The notes below the pieces were generated by a model. The model did no database searches and had not been told where the DNA came from. It saw only the letters and a list, made by a program, of their open reading frames with translations. Positions 36,867-48,475 of a stretch of 64,000 bases of DNA are shown here, one piece after another (position 1 is the first letter of the stretch; every line of letters begins with the position of its first letter). Both the position numbers and the translations under genes were made by a program. Location of the stretch: assembly GCF_901905185.1 (NCBI RefSeq), contig NZ_CABFMQ020000077.1:32787-96786 (forward strand), written 5' to 3'. Source of the DNA: Methylocella tundrae. Its GTDB lineage: Bacteria; Pseudomonadota; Alphaproteobacteria; Rhizobiales; Beijerinckiaceae.

Positions 36867-37256
36867 ATGGCGCATGATCCAGCCCCCCGTCGCGGCGCCG
36901 CTCAAACGCGCTCCCTCGGCTCCGCTCGGGCTGGAACGACCAACGCCTGGCGCATCCATGTCACCTCGATTGCGCTGATTCCGCTCACCTTCGGCTTTGT
37001 CTGGATCCTCTTGTCCCTGGTCGGCAAGGATTACGCCGGGGTGAGGGCCGAGCTCGGGCGGCCCTTTCCCGCCATCGTCCTCCTTCTCTTTATTCTCGCC
37101 GGCGTCTACCACATGAAGATCGGAATGCAGTCGATCATCGACGACTACATTCATTCGACGCACGGCAAAGAATGGGCGCTGGTCGCCAATTCCCTGTTTT
37201 GCGCGGCCGTGGGGCTCGCTTCCATTTTCGCGGTCTTGAAACTCGGCCTGGCTTGA
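36867..37256 (+). CDS. sdhD: Succinate dehydrogenase membrane anchor subunit
   Basis: About 129 residues with three membrane helices: HVTSIALIPLTFGFVWILLS, AIVLLLFILAGVYHMKIGMQ (with the haem/quinone-region His) and SLFCAAVGLASIFAVLKLGL. DDYIH follows the second helix as in other SdhD. The ATG at 36867 fits the family; an upstream in-frame ATG (36837) lacks support. Confidence 0.93.
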   Translation: MAHDPAPRRGAAQTRSLGSARAGTTNAWRIHVTSIALIPLTFGFVWILLSLVGKDYAGVRAELGRPFPAIVLLLFILAGVYHMKIGMQSIIDDYIHSTHGKEWALVANSLFCAAVGLASIFAVLKLGLA

Positions 37257-37336
37257 CCCAGTCCGGCGCGCTTCTCCTTTATCGCGCGTGAAAACCACGA
37301 TCTGCGTGTCAAAGACATATTTCGAAAGGCGATAGA

Positions 37337-39175
37337 ATGGCCTCCAACAGCACATCGAACGGCAGCGCCGGGCCAGCGCGCCTTGGTTCCGCTTATCCGA
37401 TCACGGATCACAGCTTCGATGTCCTCGTGGTCGGCGCCGGCGGAGCCGGATTGCGCGCGACCGTCGGCTGCTCCCAGGCAGGGCTGCGCACCGCCTGCAT
37501 CAGCAAGGTCTTTCCGACACGCTCCCACACCGTGGCCGCGCAAGGCGGCGTCGCCGCCTCGCTCGCCAACATGGGCCCCGACAATTGGAAGTGGCACATG
37601 TACGACACCGTCAAGGGGTCGGACTGGCTCGGCGATCAGGATTCGATCGAATATCTTTGCCGAAACGCGCCCGCCGCGGTGTATGAGCTCGAACATTGGG
37701 GCGTGCCCTTTTCGCGCACCGAGGACGGCCGCATCTATCAGCGTCCGTTCGGCGGCATGACCACCGACTTTGGCAAGGGGCCGCCAGCCCAGCGCACCTG
37801 CGCCGCGGCCGACCGCACCGGCCACGCCATGCTGCATACGCTCTACGGGCAGGCGCTGCGCTACAATACCGAATTCTTCATCGAATATTTCGCCATCGAC
37901 CTCATCATGGAAGACGGGCGCTGCCGCGGCGTCGTCTGCCTGAAACTCGATGACGGCACAATCCACCGCTTTCGCGCGCAGCTCGTCATTCTAGCCACCG
38001 GCGGCTACGGCCGCGCCTATTTCTCGGCGACCTCGGCGCATACCTGCACGGGCGACGGCAACGCCATGGTTTTACGCGCCGGACTGCCACTCCAGGACAT
38101 GGAGTTCGTGCAATTCCATCCGACCGGCATCTATGGCGCGGGCTGTCTCATCACCGAAGGCGCGCGCGGCGAGGGCGGCTATCTGACCAACGCCTCGGGC
38201 GAGCGCTTCATGGAGCGCTACGCCCCCTCCGTGAAGGATCTTGCGCCGCGCGACATGGTTTCTCGCGCCATGACGATGGAAATCCGCGAAGGCCGCGGCG
38301 TCGGCAAGAACAAGGACCATATCTTTCTCCACCTCGATCATCTCGACCCGAAAATCTTGCATGAACGCCTCCCCGGCATTTCGGAGAGCGCCAAGATTTT
38401 CGCCGGCGTCGATCTGACCAAGGCGCCGATCCCGGTGCTGCCGACGGTGCATTACAATATGGGCGGCATTCCGACCAATTATCATGGCGAAGTCGTCATC
38501 AAGAAGGACGGCGATCCGGACGTGATCGTCCCCGGTCTGATGGCGCTCGGCGAGGCCGCCTGCGTCTCGGTGCATGGCGCGAACCGGCTCGGCTCCAATT
38601 CGCTGATCGACCTTGTCGTGTTCGGGCGCGCCGCCGGCATGCGCGCCGCCGAACTCGTGACGGCGGGCGCGAAGCAGCCGGAACTGCCGCCCGATTCCGC
38701 CGATCGCGCGCTGTCGCGCCTCGATGGTTTCCGTTACGCGAAGGGCTCGCTTCCGACCGCCGAACTGCGGCTGCGGATGCAAAAGGTGATGCAGAACAAT
38801 TGCGCCGTCTACCGCACCGGCGAGACGCTCCAGGAAGGCTCAAAGCTCATCCATGATGTTTGGGAAGCCAAGGATCAGATCGGCGTCACCGACCGCTCGC
38901 TGATCTGGAATTCCGATCTCGTCGAGACGCTGGAGTTCGACAATCTCATCATCCAGGCCGTTGTCACAATGGACGGCGCCGTCAACCGCACCGAGTCGCG
39001 CGGCGCCCATGCGCGCGAGGATTATACCCAGCGCGACGACGTCAACTGGATGAAGCACACATTGGCCTCGATCGATCCCGCCGCCCATAGCGTGACGATC
39101 GATTATCGCCCGGTGCACAGCTACACGATGACCAACGAGATGCAATATATCGAGCCGAAAGCGCGCGTTTACTGA
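37337..39175 (+). CDS. sdhA: Succinate dehydrogenase flavoprotein subunit
   Basis: 612 residues. FAD Rossmann [17 protein letters not shown], the covalent-FAD His in [19 protein letters not shown], the substrate region [26 protein letters not shown], and [11 protein letters not shown] are all present. It ends normally at 39175. Only 17 bases separate it from the foreign-looking gene that sits where sdhB usually follows. Oxidises succinate to fumarate at the cytoplasmic face. Confidence 0.97.
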   Translation: MASNSTSNGSAGPARLGSAYPITDHSFDVLVVGAGGAGLRATVGCSQAGLRTACISKVFPTRSHTVAAQGGVAASLANMGPDNWKWHMYDTVKGSDWLGDQDSIEYLCRNAPAAVYELEHWGVPFSRTEDGRIYQRPFGGMTTDFGKGPPAQRTCAAADRTGHAMLHTLYGQALRYNTEFFIEYFAIDLIMEDGRCRGVVCLKLDDGTIHRFRAQLVILATGGYGRAYFSATSAHTCTGDGNAMVLRAGLPLQDMEFVQFHPTGIYGAGCLITEGARGEGGYLTNASGERFMERYAPSVKDLAPRDMVSRAMTMEIREGRGVGKNKDHIFLHLDHLDPKILHERLPGISESAKIFAGVDLTKAPIPVLPTVHYNMGGIPTNYHGEVVIKKDGDPDVIVPGLMALGEAACVSVHGANRLGSNSLIDLVVFGRAAGMRAAELVTAGAKQPELPPDSADRALSRLDGFRYAKGSLPTAELRLRMQKVMQNNCAVYRTGETLQEGSKLIHDVWEAKDQIGVTDRSLIWNSDLVETLEFDNLIIQAVVTMDGAVNRTESRGAHAREDYTQRDDVNWMKHTLASIDPAAHSVTIDYRPVHSYTMTNEMQYIEPKARVY

Positions 39176-39192
39176 GGGTGTAAATAAACGCG

Positions 39193-40110
39193 ATGCTTAC
39201 GGGTGATCGCACAAAAAACGAACTGCTAAATGATGCCTTCCCTCTTTTTCAAGGAGAGGAGTACGATTTCTGTTTTCCAAAGGCGTTCTGGAAAATCGGA
39301 ATGCAATCATCTATCCCAAATAGTCTGAAAAAGAAAATTGCAGCATCTATAATTTCTGAACAATTCGGCCTTAAGTCGGTCGACAATGTCTCGCGTAAAT
39401 ATCTTAAGGGCGTGAACTATCCTGAAAGTGATAATGAACGGCTGGATCGGCGTGTCCGCAGTTTTGTCGCTAAGAAAATGAGCGCATTCAACTCGCAAAT
39501 CTACGTCTTATCGAAGCGAACTGATCAGGGCCTAAACCGAACGATGAGCCAGTGGACTCTTGGTAGAGCGTCTTTTTCGATGGAGCTATTAGCGTACTGC
39601 GGGCAAAGAGGCGCGCTATTTGAGGCGCTTGCGATCGCTAGAATGATGCTTGAGCAGGTCGCTTGGGCTCATAGCGTTTGCCATTCAAACGATGAAGGCG
39701 CTGTCCATCGCGTCTCTGCTTCCGCCTCAATTTCATTTCTCAAAGGCTCCTCAAAAAACACAGGCAAATTGTACGGCTGGTTAAGCCAGCATGTCCACTG
39801 GGCCTTCGACGGGCATAAAAAAAGTGTCATAACCACAACGAATGATGCCCTTGGGCATTTGTACGCGTCTGCGTACTTTAAGGCCGTCGTTTTTTGCGTG
39901 ATGATAATTTTGGTGGATATCTACTTCCAATGCTCATGGAAACTTTATGCTGAGCTAGAAGATTTGAAAGCTGAAAAAGGTGCCCAAACAACAACACCTG
40001 CTCAGGTCAAGAGCGAAGCGATCCAGCTACTGAACGAAATTGTTGCGTGTGAACCGCAAGACGAAGAGTTGCGATACCTCTGTTCGATTCTAGACGATCA
40101 ACCAAGGTGA
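39193..40110 (+). CDS. Unknown AT-rich gene inserted between sdhA and sdhB
   Basis: 305 residues, not recognised. It is much richer in A and T than its neighbours: one 60-base line (39301-39360) has 18 G+C against 40 in a line of sdhB (40321-40380). The protein is mostly helical; the middle (residues about 115-165) has FSMELLAYCGQRGALFEALA and MMLEQVAWAHSVCHSNDEG, faintly like DUF5677-type proteins. A hydrophobic stretch at about 230-248 (KAVVFCVMIILVDIYFQCSW) may be a membrane helix. It ends with a short charged helical tail. It is in the sdh direction, starts 17 bases after sdhA and ends 3 bases before sdhB, so it would be co-expressed. Signs point to horizontal transfer. Confidence 0.75.
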   Translation: MLTGDRTKNELLNDAFPLFQGEEYDFCFPKAFWKIGMQSSIPNSLKKKIAASIISEQFGLKSVDNVSRKYLKGVNYPESDNERLDRRVRSFVAKKMSAFNSQIYVLSKRTDQGLNRTMSQWTLGRASFSMELLAYCGQRGALFEALAIARMMLEQVAWAHSVCHSNDEGAVHRVSASASISFLKGSSKNTGKLYGWLSQHVHWAFDGHKKSVITTTNDALGHLYASAYFKAVVFCVMIILVDIYFQCSWKLYAELEDLKAEKGAQTTTPAQVKSEAIQLLNEIVACEPQDEELRYLCSILDDQPR

Positions 40111-40113
40111 AAT

Positions 40114-40893
40114 ATGGTCGAATTCGCTCTGCCCAAAAACTCGCGTCCGACGCCGGGCAAAAGCTGGCCGAAGCCGGCGTCCGCCAAAAAAGTGAGCGAG
40201 TTCAAGATCTATCGCTGGAGTCCCGACGACGGCGAGAACCCGCGTATAGACAGCTATTTCGTCGACCGCGACGATTGCGGACCGATGGTGCTCGACGCGC
40301 TGATCTGGATCAAGTCCAAGGTTGATCCGACCTTGACCTTCCGCCGCTCCTGCCGCGAAGGCATCTGCGGCTCCTGCGCCATGAACATCGACGGCGCCAA
40401 CACGCTCGCCTGCACCAAGGCGATCGACGACATCAAGGGCGCCGTGAAGATCTATCCGCTGCCGCATATGTCGGTGGTCAAGGATCTGGTGCCGGACCTC
40501 ACCAATTTCTACGCCCAGCACGCTTCGATCGAGCCGTGGCTGCAGACCAAATCGCCGACGCCCGAAAAGGAATGGCGGCAGGCGCCGGAGGATCGCGCAA
40601 AACTCGACGGCCTCTATGAATGCATCTTGTGCGCCTGCTGCTCAACCTCCTGCCCCAGCTACTGGTGGAACGGCGACCGCTATCTCGGTCCCGCCGTGCT
40701 GTTGCAGGCCTACCGCTGGCTGATTGATTCGCGCGATGAGGCGACCGGCGAGCGGCTCGACAATGTCGAAGATCCCTTCCGCCTCTATCGCTGCCACACG
40801 ATCATGAATTGCGCGAAAACCTGTCCGAAGGGATTGAACCCCGCCAAAGCGATCGCGCAGATCAAGAACATGATGGTCGAACGTCAGCTTTGA
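40114..40893 (+). CDS. sdhB: Succinate dehydrogenase iron-sulfur subunit
   Basis: 259 residues. The 2Fe-2S domain has [17 protein letters not shown]; the C-terminal domain has the 4Fe-4S/3Fe-4S motifs [16 protein letters not shown] and [17 protein letters not shown]. It carries electrons from SdhA to the quinone in SdhCD. Its ribosome binding site (AAGGTGAAAT) lies inside the 3' end of the inserted gene. Confidence 0.97.
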   Translation: MVEFALPKNSRPTPGKSWPKPASAKKVSEFKIYRWSPDDGENPRIDSYFVDRDDCGPMVLDALIWIKSKVDPTLTFRRSCREGICGSCAMNIDGANTLACTKAIDDIKGAVKIYPLPHMSVVKDLVPDLTNFYAQHASIEPWLQTKSPTPEKEWRQAPEDRAKLDGLYECILCACCSTSCPSYWWNGDRYLGPAVLLQAYRWLIDSRDEATGERLDNVEDPFRLYRCHTIMNCAKTCPKGLNPAKAIAQIKNMMVERQL

Positions 40894-41243
40894 ACGGTGG
40901 TTCTGAATTTTGACCTTCGACGGTTATCGAGACGGTCATCGCGAGACGTGTGACTGTCAGCTCTGATCTCGACGTCTGCCGCCGCGCGGATTCGCCCTTC
41001 GACAGCGGCCGATAGCGATGCGCACGACGCCAGGCGCCGGGGCTTTCTGCGGCGCATCGAAAACGATCCCAGCCCAAGGGGAGCGCTGACGGCGGATCAA
41101 TCCGCGTCGTAACAGCCAAAAGAGCCAGCCGATTAAAATAACTCCGGCTGTTGCGGATATGTCGCAGCCGCGCGGATCTAAAGCTTTGCGCCACTTTCCC
41201 GCCACACTCGGACAGCACGGTCCATGGCTGGGGGAAGTTAACC
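40894..41243. other. Intergenic region after sdhB
   Basis: About 350 bases. No terminator with a T-run was found. A minus-strand frame (40957-41277) contains one hydrophobic segment (AGVILIGWLFWLLRRGLI) but has no credible start signal and overlaps the next gene, so it is not called. Confidence 0.4.
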
Positions 41244-42662
41244 ATGCGACGCATCTGTCTTGGGCTTTCGATTGCAACGCTCGCCTGCTCGTTCGGCTTC
41301 GCCGAAACGCCCGAGCATCCCGCGAGCTATGACGAATTCATCGCAAAGCAGGCCGAGAAGCATGGCGTTCCAGAACGCCTCGTGCATCGCATCGTCATGC
41401 GCGAAAGCCGCTACAATCCGAGGCTGGTTCACAATCATTGCTTTGGCCTCATGCAGATCAAATACGGCACGGCGCGGTCGATGGGCTACAAAGGCGCGCC
41501 GCAAGGCCTGCTCGATCCCAAAATCAATATGACTTACGCGATCCCCTATCTTTCCAACGCCTATCGGGTGGCGGAGGGCGACGAGGACCGCGCCGTCGCG
41601 CTGTTCGCCGGCGGCTATTACTATGCCGCCAAGAGGAAGCAATTGCTCACGGAGCTGCGCACGGCGGAGTCGCCGCCGGCCGTTGCCGAAGCGCCGCCTG
41701 CGCCGCCGCCAGCGCCGGCGAACCCCGTCAATGGCCTGTTCGCGTTCCTGCAGGGCGGCGCCCCCTCCTCTTCCGCGCCGCAGATGAGCACGCCCGCGCC
41801 GGCCACGGAGCTGGCTTCAACGTCCAGCGTCGGAGTTTCCGTCTCCCCTGCCCCGCCGGCAAACGCGCCGATTTGCGATCCCGCCGTGGCGAGTCTCGCG
41901 CAGGACGGCGCCGCGCCTTCGCCCCAGCTCGCCGAGACGACGAAAGAGTCGCTTGAAGCGGCGCCGAACGCGCTTCCCGGAAAGCGCCACGAAAAGGCGA
42001 TCGTTAAAGTCGCACACAAACCCGCGGCAAAAAAAGGCGTCGCCATCGCCTCAGTCGCACCCGTAGCCGGGACCGTGGATTCCGCGCCAAAACGTTTGGA
42101 GGCGACGCAAGATTTAGCTTCGCCTGCCGCGCCCTCCTCCGTGGCAAAGACCTCCGACAAGACGGCCGCGCCAAAGATTGCGCACAAACCAGCGACAAAA
42201 ACAGCAATCGCGGTCGCCTCGGCCGAGCCATCGGCTCAGCCCCCGGAACCATCGAAAGCTGCAAATCACCCGGCGCCGAAAGCGCAAGACGCGAAAGGTC
42301 ACGCTAAATCGACGGCGGCCGCGATAAGCCCCGTGCAAAGCGACGCGCAATCCCCCTCCAATGCCGGCGAAGCGTCGAAAAGTTCCACTGAACCCACGCC
42401 GTCCTCGCAAGTGACGAGGAGCCACGACAAGACGGCGGCGAAAGCAGCCTCGCTAAAAATCGCGCATAAGCCGCCGGCGAAAACAGCAATCGCGGTCGCC
42501 TCGTCCGAGCCATCGGCTCAGCCACCGGAACCATCGAAAGTTGCAATCCACCCGGCGCCGAAAGCGAAAGGTCACGCTAAAGCGGCGGCGGCCGCCGCGA
42601 CCAAAACGGCCGCCGCCCAGGCTGAGACGCAGTCGGCAAAGGAACCGGAAGGCGCGAAATAG
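41244..42662 (+). CDS. Lytic transglycosylase with long Ala/Pro/Lys-rich repeat tail
   Basis: About 472 residues. Signal peptide MRRICLGLSIATLACSFGFA, then an SLT goose-lysozyme-like domain of about 120 residues: LVHRIVMRESRYNPRLVHNH (catalytic Glu in RES), CFGLMQIKYGTARSMGY, then AVALFAGGYYYAAKRKQLL. The remaining 330 residues are low complexity, rich in Ala, Pro, Lys and Ser, with repeated KIAHKPA-x-KTAIAVAS units and a long imperfect duplication. The tail probably spans or sticks to the cell wall. The frame is open upstream to 41151; the ATG at 41244 gives a proper signal peptide. Confidence 0.85.
   Translation: MRRICLGLSIATLACSFGFAETPEHPASYDEFIAKQAEKHGVPERLVHRIVMRESRYNPRLVHNHCFGLMQIKYGTARSMGYKGAPQGLLDPKINMTYAIPYLSNAYRVAEGDEDRAVALFAGGYYYAAKRKQLLTELRTAESPPAVAEAPPAPPPAPANPVNGLFAFLQGGAPSSSAPQMSTPAPATELASTSSVGVSVSPAPPANAPICDPAVASLAQDGAAPSPQLAETTKESLEAAPNALPGKRHEKAIVKVAHKPAAKKGVAIASVAPVAGTVDSAPKRLEATQDLASPAAPSSVAKTSDKTAAPKIAHKPATKTAIAVASAEPSAQPPEPSKAANHPAPKAQDAKGHAKSTAAAISPVQSDAQSPSNAGEASKSSTEPTPSSQVTRSHDKTAAKAASLKIAHKPPAKTAIAVASSEPSAQPPEPSKVAIHPAPKAKGHAKAAAAAATKTAAAQAETQSAKEPEGAK
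42173..42566 (+). repeat. Two near-identical 112-bp copies inside the transglycosylase tail
   Basis: Copies at 42173-42284 and 42455-42566, 282 bases apart, differ at a few positions. Each encodes KIAHKPxxKTAIAVASxEPS, then AQPPEPSK and HPAPKA. Indicates recent internal duplication. Confidence 0.8.
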
Positions 42663-42770
42663 ACAGCGACGCGTCGCAATATTCCGGCGGCGGCCAGCGT
42701 TTGCCGGTTCCTGGCCTGGCGAAAATAACCTACGCTTCAGCCTTTCGACGATTCGAACGGAAGCGCCGTC

Positions 42771-44027
42771 TTGTCACCATCAGCGTTACCTTTGAAAGCA
42801 CGGATTTGGCCAGTCGCCGCGATCCGGGCGAAGGAAGGCAGAACGAGGCCGCCGCAATGGCGAACGCTGACGCAAAGGGTCGGCCGCCTTGCGATCGTTC
42901 TCGCCGCGGCCTCGCTGGCCCCCGCCGCTGAGGCCGAAACGCCAAATTCCTTGCCGAGCGTCGGCGTCGTCAGAGCAGAATTGAAACCGATTACGCAGAC
43001 CAGCCAGTTCCTCGGCAGAGTCCAAGCCGTCGACAGAGTGGAAATTGTCGCGCGCGTCACCGCCTTTCTGGAACAGGTCGATTTCACTGACGGCGCGGAA
43101 GTCAAGAAAGGCGACGTGCTCTACCGTCTGGAGCGCGGGCCCTTTGAGGCGGACCTCGAAGCGAAAACCGCGGTGGCGCAACAGTTTCAGGCGCAGCTCG
43201 AGAACGCCAACGTCCAGCTCGACCGCGCTCAAAAACTGTTGCAGACGCAGTCAGGCGCGCAAGCGACGGTCGACACCGCGCTGGCGACGCAGCGCAGCTA
43301 CGCGGCGCAATTGCTGGGCGCGCAGGCGAACGTCAAACAGTCGAAGATCAACCTCGATTACACAATCATAAGCTCGCCGATCGACGGCAAGAGCGGGCGG
43401 ACCGCGATGACGCCAGGCAATGTCGTGACGCCGAGCAGCGGCGTTCTCGTCACCGTCGTCAGCCAGGATCCCATGTATGTGGTTTTTCCCGTCGCCGTGC
43501 GCACGCTGATCTCCCTGCGCCAACATTACGCTCCGATCGGCGGCTTCAATGCGATCGTAATCCGGCTCGGTCTGCCGGATGGGCGCATTTACGATCAGCA
43601 GGGCAAACTCGATTTCGTCGACAATACGGTGCAGACGGCGACCGACACGATACTGGTGCGCGCTGTGATTCCCAATCCGCCGCTACCGGTCAAATCAAGC
43701 GCCGGCGGCACGCTGCGCGAATTGACGGATACGGAGTTCGTCAGCGTATTTCTTGAGGGCGTCAAGCCGGTCGAGTACCTCGCCGTTCCGCGAGCGGCGA
43801 TTCTGGCCGATCAACAAAGCGATTTCGTCTACGTCGTCGACGCCGACGGCAAGGCGCAGCGGCGCAACGTCAAGCTCGGGCAATCGACGCCGACGACAGC
43901 GGCCATCGAAAGCGGGCTGAATGCCGGCGATCTCGTCATTGTCGAGGGATTGCAGCGCGTTCATCCTGGATCGGCGGTTCAAGCCTCGCCGGCGACTCCT
44001 GGCCCGCAACCGGAGTCCTCGAAATAA
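42771..44027 (+). CDS. RND efflux periplasmic adaptor (membrane fusion protein)
   Basis: About 418 residues as framed; links the inner-membrane RND pump to an outer-membrane channel. The signal segment [17 protein letters not shown] is preceded by a basic stretch, and no in-frame ATG precedes it. A TTG at 42771 is the available start, so the true N-terminus is uncertain. Core motifs are [24 protein letters not shown] (barrel-hairpin), an alpha-helical hairpin with [20 protein letters not shown], and [19 protein letters not shown]. It is followed 44 bases on by the RND pump gene. Confidence 0.88.
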   Translation: MSPSALPLKARIWPVAAIRAKEGRTRPPQWRTLTQRVGRLAIVLAAASLAPAAEAETPNSLPSVGVVRAELKPITQTSQFLGRVQAVDRVEIVARVTAFLEQVDFTDGAEVKKGDVLYRLERGPFEADLEAKTAVAQQFQAQLENANVQLDRAQKLLQTQSGAQATVDTALATQRSYAAQLLGAQANVKQSKINLDYTIISSPIDGKSGRTAMTPGNVVTPSSGVLVTVVSQDPMYVVFPVAVRTLISLRQHYAPIGGFNAIVIRLGLPDGRIYDQQGKLDFVDNTVQTATDTILVRAVIPNPPLPVKSSAGGTLRELTDTEFVSVFLEGVKPVEYLAVPRAAILADQQSDFVYVVDADGKAQRRNVKLGQSTPTTAAIESGLNAGDLVIVEGLQRVHPGSAVQASPATPGPQPESSK

Positions 44028-44070
44028 GCGACGGATTACGACATCACAACGCCACGCATGGGGCTGGCCA

Positions 44071-47000
44071 ATGATCTCCGCGGTTTTCGTCGATCGGCCC
44101 CGGCTCGCCATCGTGATCGCGATCGTCATCACGATCGCCGGCGCCCTCGCCTTGCTGCGCATTCCGCTGTCGCAGTTCCCCGACATCGTGCCGCCGCAGG
44201 TGCAGGTGACGGCAACCTATCCAGGCGCTTCCGCCGAGGTTGTCGAGACATCCGTCGCGCAGCCGCTCGAAGCCCAGATGGTCGGCGTTGACAGATCGAT
44301 CTATATGAAATCGACGAGCGGCAATGACGGCAGCTACAATCTCACCGTCAGCTTCGAACTCGGCACAAATCCCGACATCGACACCGTCAATGTCAACAAC
44401 AGGGTCCAGACGGCGCTGGCGCAACTGCCGGAGACGGTCACGCATCAAGGGCTCATCGTGCAAAAGCGCTCCTCGGCGATTTTGCAGTTCATGATGCTCT
44501 ACAGCGAGAACGGCAAGCAGGATCCGCTCTTCATCACCAATTACGCGACGATCAACGTGCTCGATGAACTGTCGCGCACGCCCGGCGTCGGCCAGGCCTC
44601 GCTCTTCGGCCTTCTCAAATACTCGATGCGCATCTGGTTCGACGTCGAGAGGCTGGTCAGCCTCAATCTCGCGCCGTCAGACGTCATCGCAGCCATCCAA
44701 TCGCAGAATGTTCAGGCGGCGATCGGACGCATCGGCGCACGGCCTATCGGCGATGACCAGCAGTTCCAGCTCAACCTGCAAACGCAGGGGCGTCTGACGA
44801 CGCCGGCGCAGTTCGGGAAAATCGTGCTCCGCGCCAATCCCGACGGTTCGATCGTTCATATCAGCGATGTCGCGCGCGTCGAGATCGGCGCGCAGAACAT
44901 GGATAATGAGAGCCGGCTCTCCGGCAAGCCTGCGGTGGCGATCGGCATCTATCTCTCGCCGGGCGCCAACGCGGTTCAGACCGCGGCCGCCGTACAGAAA
45001 ACCCTCGCGAAGGTCGCGGTTCGCTTTCCCGCAGGTTTGAAATCCAAGATCGTTTATGATTCGACGACTTTCGTCTCCGACACCATTCGCGAAGTGCTGA
45101 AGACGCTGGCCGAGGCGTTCGTGCTCGTCGTTGTCGTCGTCTACCTTTTTCTTGGCACCGTGCGCGCCACCATCATTCCGGCCGTCGCGGTGCCCGTTAG
45201 CCTCATCGGCACATTCGCGGTGCTCTTGTCGGTCGGCTATTCCGCCAATACCGTATCGCTGCTGGCCCTCGTGCTCGCCATCGGCATCGTCGTCGACGAT
45301 GCGATCGTCGTCGTCGAGAACGTCGAGCGGGTGATGGAAGAGGAGCCCGATCTTTCCCCGGCCGCTGCGACGAAGAAAGCGATGGGGCAGATCACCGCGC
45401 CGATCATCGCCATCACGCTGGTGCTTCTCTCGGTGTTCGTTCCAGTCGCTTTCGTTCCCGGCGTCTCCGGACAATTGTTCCGCCAATTCGCCGTGACGAT
45501 CAGCGTTTCGATGCTGATCTCGGCGTTGAACGCGCTGACTCTATCGCCTGCTCTCTGCGGCCTCGTGCTGCGGCCGGGCGGGCATCGCAGCGGGTTGATG
45601 GGACGCGTGCTGCGCGCGATCGACGGCGCGCGCGACGGCTACGGGCGGATCGTGACGGTTCTTGTGCGGCGCGCCTCGATCGCGCTTATCATCGTCGCCG
45701 CATGCGGCGGCGCCATCTACGCTCTGTCGCTGCGAACGCCTGTCGGCTTTCTGCCGGAAGAAGATCAGGGCGCTTTCTTCTTGTCCATCCAGCTGCCGGA
45801 CGGCGCCTCTGTCCAGCGCACCAGCGACGCGATGAGAGAAGTCGAGAAGCTGCTGCTGGCCATGCCGCAGATGCAAGATACCTTCTCGATCATCGGCTAT
45901 TCGCGCATCGATGGCGTCAGCGAACCCAACGCAGGCTTCATTGTGGCCAAACTGAAGCCCTTCGCCGACCGCCCGACAGAGGCGGATTCGGCGCAGGCAT
46001 TGATCGCCAAAATCACGCGCGAGGCCGCGTCCATTCGCACCGCCTCGGTCATCGCATTCAACCTGCCGCCAATCATCGGCCTTTCGACGACGGGCGGTTT
46101 CGAATATCAGCTCGAAGCCCTTGAAGGACAGGATCCCTCGGCCATCGCCAGCGTCATGCAGGCCATGGTCTCCGCGGCCAACGCGGACCCGGCGCTGACG
46201 CGCGTGTTCTCAACCTTCACCGCGACCAATCCGTCAATCTTCCTCGACATCGACCGCCAAAAAGCGCAAGCGCTCGGCGTCGACATCGCCGACATATTCT
46301 CCGCTTTGCAGGCGACGCTGGGCGGAACCTATATCAACGACTTCAATCTCTACGGGCGCACATGGCAGGTCAATCTGCAGGCCGACGCCGCCGATCGCCG
46401 CGATTTTTCGTCGATCTGGCAAATCTATGTGCGCAACAAATCGAATACGATGGTGCCGATGGCGGCGCTCGCCTCAATGCGGACGATCGTGGGCCCGCAG
46501 GTCATTACGCGCTATAACAATTACCGTTCGGTGACGATCAATGGCACGCCGGCGCCAGGCGTGTCGTCCGGCGGCGCGCTGGCGGCGATGGACGCACTAT
46601 CCACCCGGACACTGCCGCCGGGCTACACCTATGAATGGACCGGCACCGCCTATCAGGAGCACGAGGCCTCCGGCCAGACCGGCGTCATCCTGACGCTGGC
46701 GCTGCTGTTCGCTTTCCTCTTCCTCGTCGCGCTGTATGAAAGCTGGATTATCCCCATTCCCGTGCTGATGTCGGTGTCAGTCGCGGTGCTCGGCTCCTTC
46801 GCTGGCATTCTGATCGCGCAATTGGCGCTTGATCTTTATGCGCAGATCGGTCTCGTCGTGCTTATTGCGCTCGCCGCGAAAAACGGCATTCTAATCGTCG
46901 AATTCGCCAAGGATCAACGCGAGCAAGGCATGGACATTCGTGAAGCGGCCGTGCTTGGCGCGCGCATGCGGTTTCGAGCCGTGATGATGACCTCCATCGC

Positions 47001-47211
47001 GTTCGTTCTCGGCCTGCTCCCGCTGGTCATCGCGCATGGCGCGGCGCAGATCAGCCGGCGCGGCGTCGGCACCCCGGTCTTTTCAGGCATGATCGCGGCG
47101 AGCGCGCTTGGAGTCTTTCTTATCCCCATGCTCTATGTGACATTCGAGTCCCTGCGCGAATGGAAGTGGCCGAACAAAAAGCAAAAGCTGACGGACGCTG
47201 GCCGGTCATGA
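44071..47211 (+). CDS. RND multidrug efflux pump, AcrB/HAE1 family
   Basis: About 1046 residues, family length. Starts [20 protein letters not shown] and [32 protein letters not shown] N-terminus; contains [20 protein letters not shown], the proton-relay helix [20 protein letters not shown] with two Asp, and [18 protein letters not shown] near the end. Trimeric proton-driven pump in the inner membrane, partner of the adaptor upstream. The frame is open upstream to 43921 but overlaps the adaptor gene. The outer-membrane channel is not encoded here. The substrate cannot be told. Confidence 0.93.
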   Translation: MISAVFVDRPRLAIVIAIVITIAGALALLRIPLSQFPDIVPPQVQVTATYPGASAEVVETSVAQPLEAQMVGVDRSIYMKSTSGNDGSYNLTVSFELGTNPDIDTVNVNNRVQTALAQLPETVTHQGLIVQKRSSAILQFMMLYSENGKQDPLFITNYATINVLDELSRTPGVGQASLFGLLKYSMRIWFDVERLVSLNLAPSDVIAAIQSQNVQAAIGRIGARPIGDDQQFQLNLQTQGRLTTPAQFGKIVLRANPDGSIVHISDVARVEIGAQNMDNESRLSGKPAVAIGIYLSPGANAVQTAAAVQKTLAKVAVRFPAGLKSKIVYDSTTFVSDTIREVLKTLAEAFVLVVVVVYLFLGTVRATIIPAVAVPVSLIGTFAVLLSVGYSANTVSLLALVLAIGIVVDDAIVVVENVERVMEEEPDLSPAAATKKAMGQITAPIIAITLVLLSVFVPVAFVPGVSGQLFRQFAVTISVSMLISALNALTLSPALCGLVLRPGGHRSGLMGRVLRAIDGARDGYGRIVTVLVRRASIALIIVAACGGAIYALSLRTPVGFLPEEDQGAFFLSIQLPDGASVQRTSDAMREVEKLLLAMPQMQDTFSIIGYSRIDGVSEPNAGFIVAKLKPFADRPTEADSAQALIAKITREAASIRTASVIAFNLPPIIGLSTTGGFEYQLEALEGQDPSAIASVMQAMVSAANADPALTRVFSTFTATNPSIFLDIDRQKAQALGVDIADIFSALQATLGGTYINDFNLYGRTWQVNLQADAADRRDFSSIWQIYVRNKSNTMVPMAALASMRTIVGPQVITRYNNYRSVTINGTPAPGVSSGGALAAMDALSTRTLPPGYTYEWTGTAYQEHEASGQTGVILTLALLFAFLFLVALYESWIIPIPVLMSVSVAVLGSFAGILIAQLALDLYAQIGLVVLIALAAKNGILIVEFAKDQREQGMDIREAAVLGARMRFRAVMMTSIAFVLGLLPLVIAHGAAQISRRGVGTPVFSGMIAASALGVFLIPMLYVTFESLREWKWPNKKQKLTDAGRS

Positions 47212-48413
47212 CGCAGGGCAAGCAGCTTTGCGTTATCATCTGCGTTTTCGCGCTGCTGGCGTTCGGCTTCCCAGGGACCTTATCGGCGCTGGACCAGAGC
47301 GATTCCGGCTTTCAGGCCTATCTCCAATCCTTATGGCCGCGCGCCGAGGCGGCGGGCGTCCGGCGCGCAACCTTTGAGACGGCGATCACAGGGCTGACGC
47401 CCGATCCGTCCGCGCCCGCGGCATCCGCAAAACAGCCAGAGTTCGACAAGCCGCTCAAAGCCTATCTCGCGGAGGCCGTCTCAACGCCAAGAATTTTGCG
47501 CGGACGCGCCGCGTTGCGCCGATGGAGCCCGGAGCTTTCGCATATTTCGCAGCGTTTCGGCGTGCCGCCGCAGATCATCGTCGCGGCCTGGGGCATGGAG
47601 ACCGATTTCGGCGCGGCGAAGGGCGGCAAGGATATTGTGCGCACGCTCGGGACGCTCGCCTATCAACGCCAGGACCGCGCGCTTTTTGGCGATGAGTTCA
47701 TCGCGGCGCTGGTCATTCTCGATAAGGGTCTCGCGCCGCGCGAGAAGCTGAAGGGCTCCTGGGCCGGCGCCATGGGCGATCCGCAGTTCATTCCATCGGC
47801 CTATCTGAAATATGCCGCAAGTTTCGACGGTTCGGCTTTCGCCGACATCTGGGACAAGCCGCAGGACAGCCTTGCCTCGATCGCCAATTTTCTGCGGCAG
47901 TCCGGATGGCGCCCGAACCTGCCCTGGGGCATGGAGGTCGTGCTGCCGCCGGGGTTTGATTTCGCCTCATTGCATCGCAGTTTCGCGGCATTCAAAGCGC
48001 AGGGCGTCGTCAATGCTGATGGGAGCCCCCTGCGTGCTGAGGGCGACGCGACATTGTTCCTGCCATCCGGCGCCGCTGGTCCGGCTTTTCTGCTGTCCGA
48101 CAATTACTGGGTGCTGAAAGCCTATAACAACTCCGACTCTTACGCGCTTTCGCTGAGCCTGCTCGCCGATCGGATCAATGGCGGAGGGGAACTGCGTGGC
48201 CGCTGGCCCGCGGGCGAAGCCTTCCTCAGCCGCGCCGACAAATCGTTGATCCAGCGCGAATTGCAAAAGCGCGGGCTTTATAGCGGCGCCATCGACGGAC
48301 GCTTCGGCCAGGCCTCGCGCGACGCCATCCATGCGTTCCAGATTGCCGCGAAGATCAGTCCGGCGGACGGCTATGGCTCTCAGGAAGTGTTGCGGCGGCT
48401 GACGCAGAATTAG
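47208..48413 (+). CDS. Lytic murein transglycosylase, MltB family
   Basis: About 401 residues. Signal segment [22 protein letters not shown]; the MltB catalytic domain has [30 protein letters not shown] (catalytic Glu in GMET) and [19 protein letters not shown]-terminal PG_binding_1 domain reads [28 protein letters not shown]. The ATG overlaps the RND pump stop by ATGA (47208-47211); the longer frame from 47160 overlaps more of the pump gene. Cleaves peptidoglycan in the periplasm. Confidence 0.9.
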   Translation: MTQGKQLCVIICVFALLAFGFPGTLSALDQSDSGFQAYLQSLWPRAEAAGVRRATFETAITGLTPDPSAPAASAKQPEFDKPLKAYLAEAVSTPRILRGRAALRRWSPELSHISQRFGVPPQIIVAAWGMETDFGAAKGGKDIVRTLGTLAYQRQDRALFGDEFIAALVILDKGLAPREKLKGSWAGAMGDPQFIPSAYLKYAASFDGSAFADIWDKPQDSLASIANFLRQSGWRPNLPWGMEVVLPPGFDFASLHRSFAAFKAQGVVNADGSPLRAEGDATLFLPSGAAGPAFLLSDNYWVLKAYNNSDSYALSLSLLADRINGGGELRGRWPAGEAFLSRADKSLIQRELQKRGLYSGAIDGRFGQASRDAIHAFQIAAKISPADGYGSQEVLRRLTQN

Positions 48414-48475
48414 CGCCGGTGTGGATGACGTCCCTGCTGAAGCGGTCGCGAAGCAGCACCCTCATCCTGAGGGCG

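Noticed and set aside
40957..41277. Minus-strand frame with one hydrophobic segment after sdhB
   Set aside because: It overlaps the start of the transglycosylase gene and lacks a start signal.
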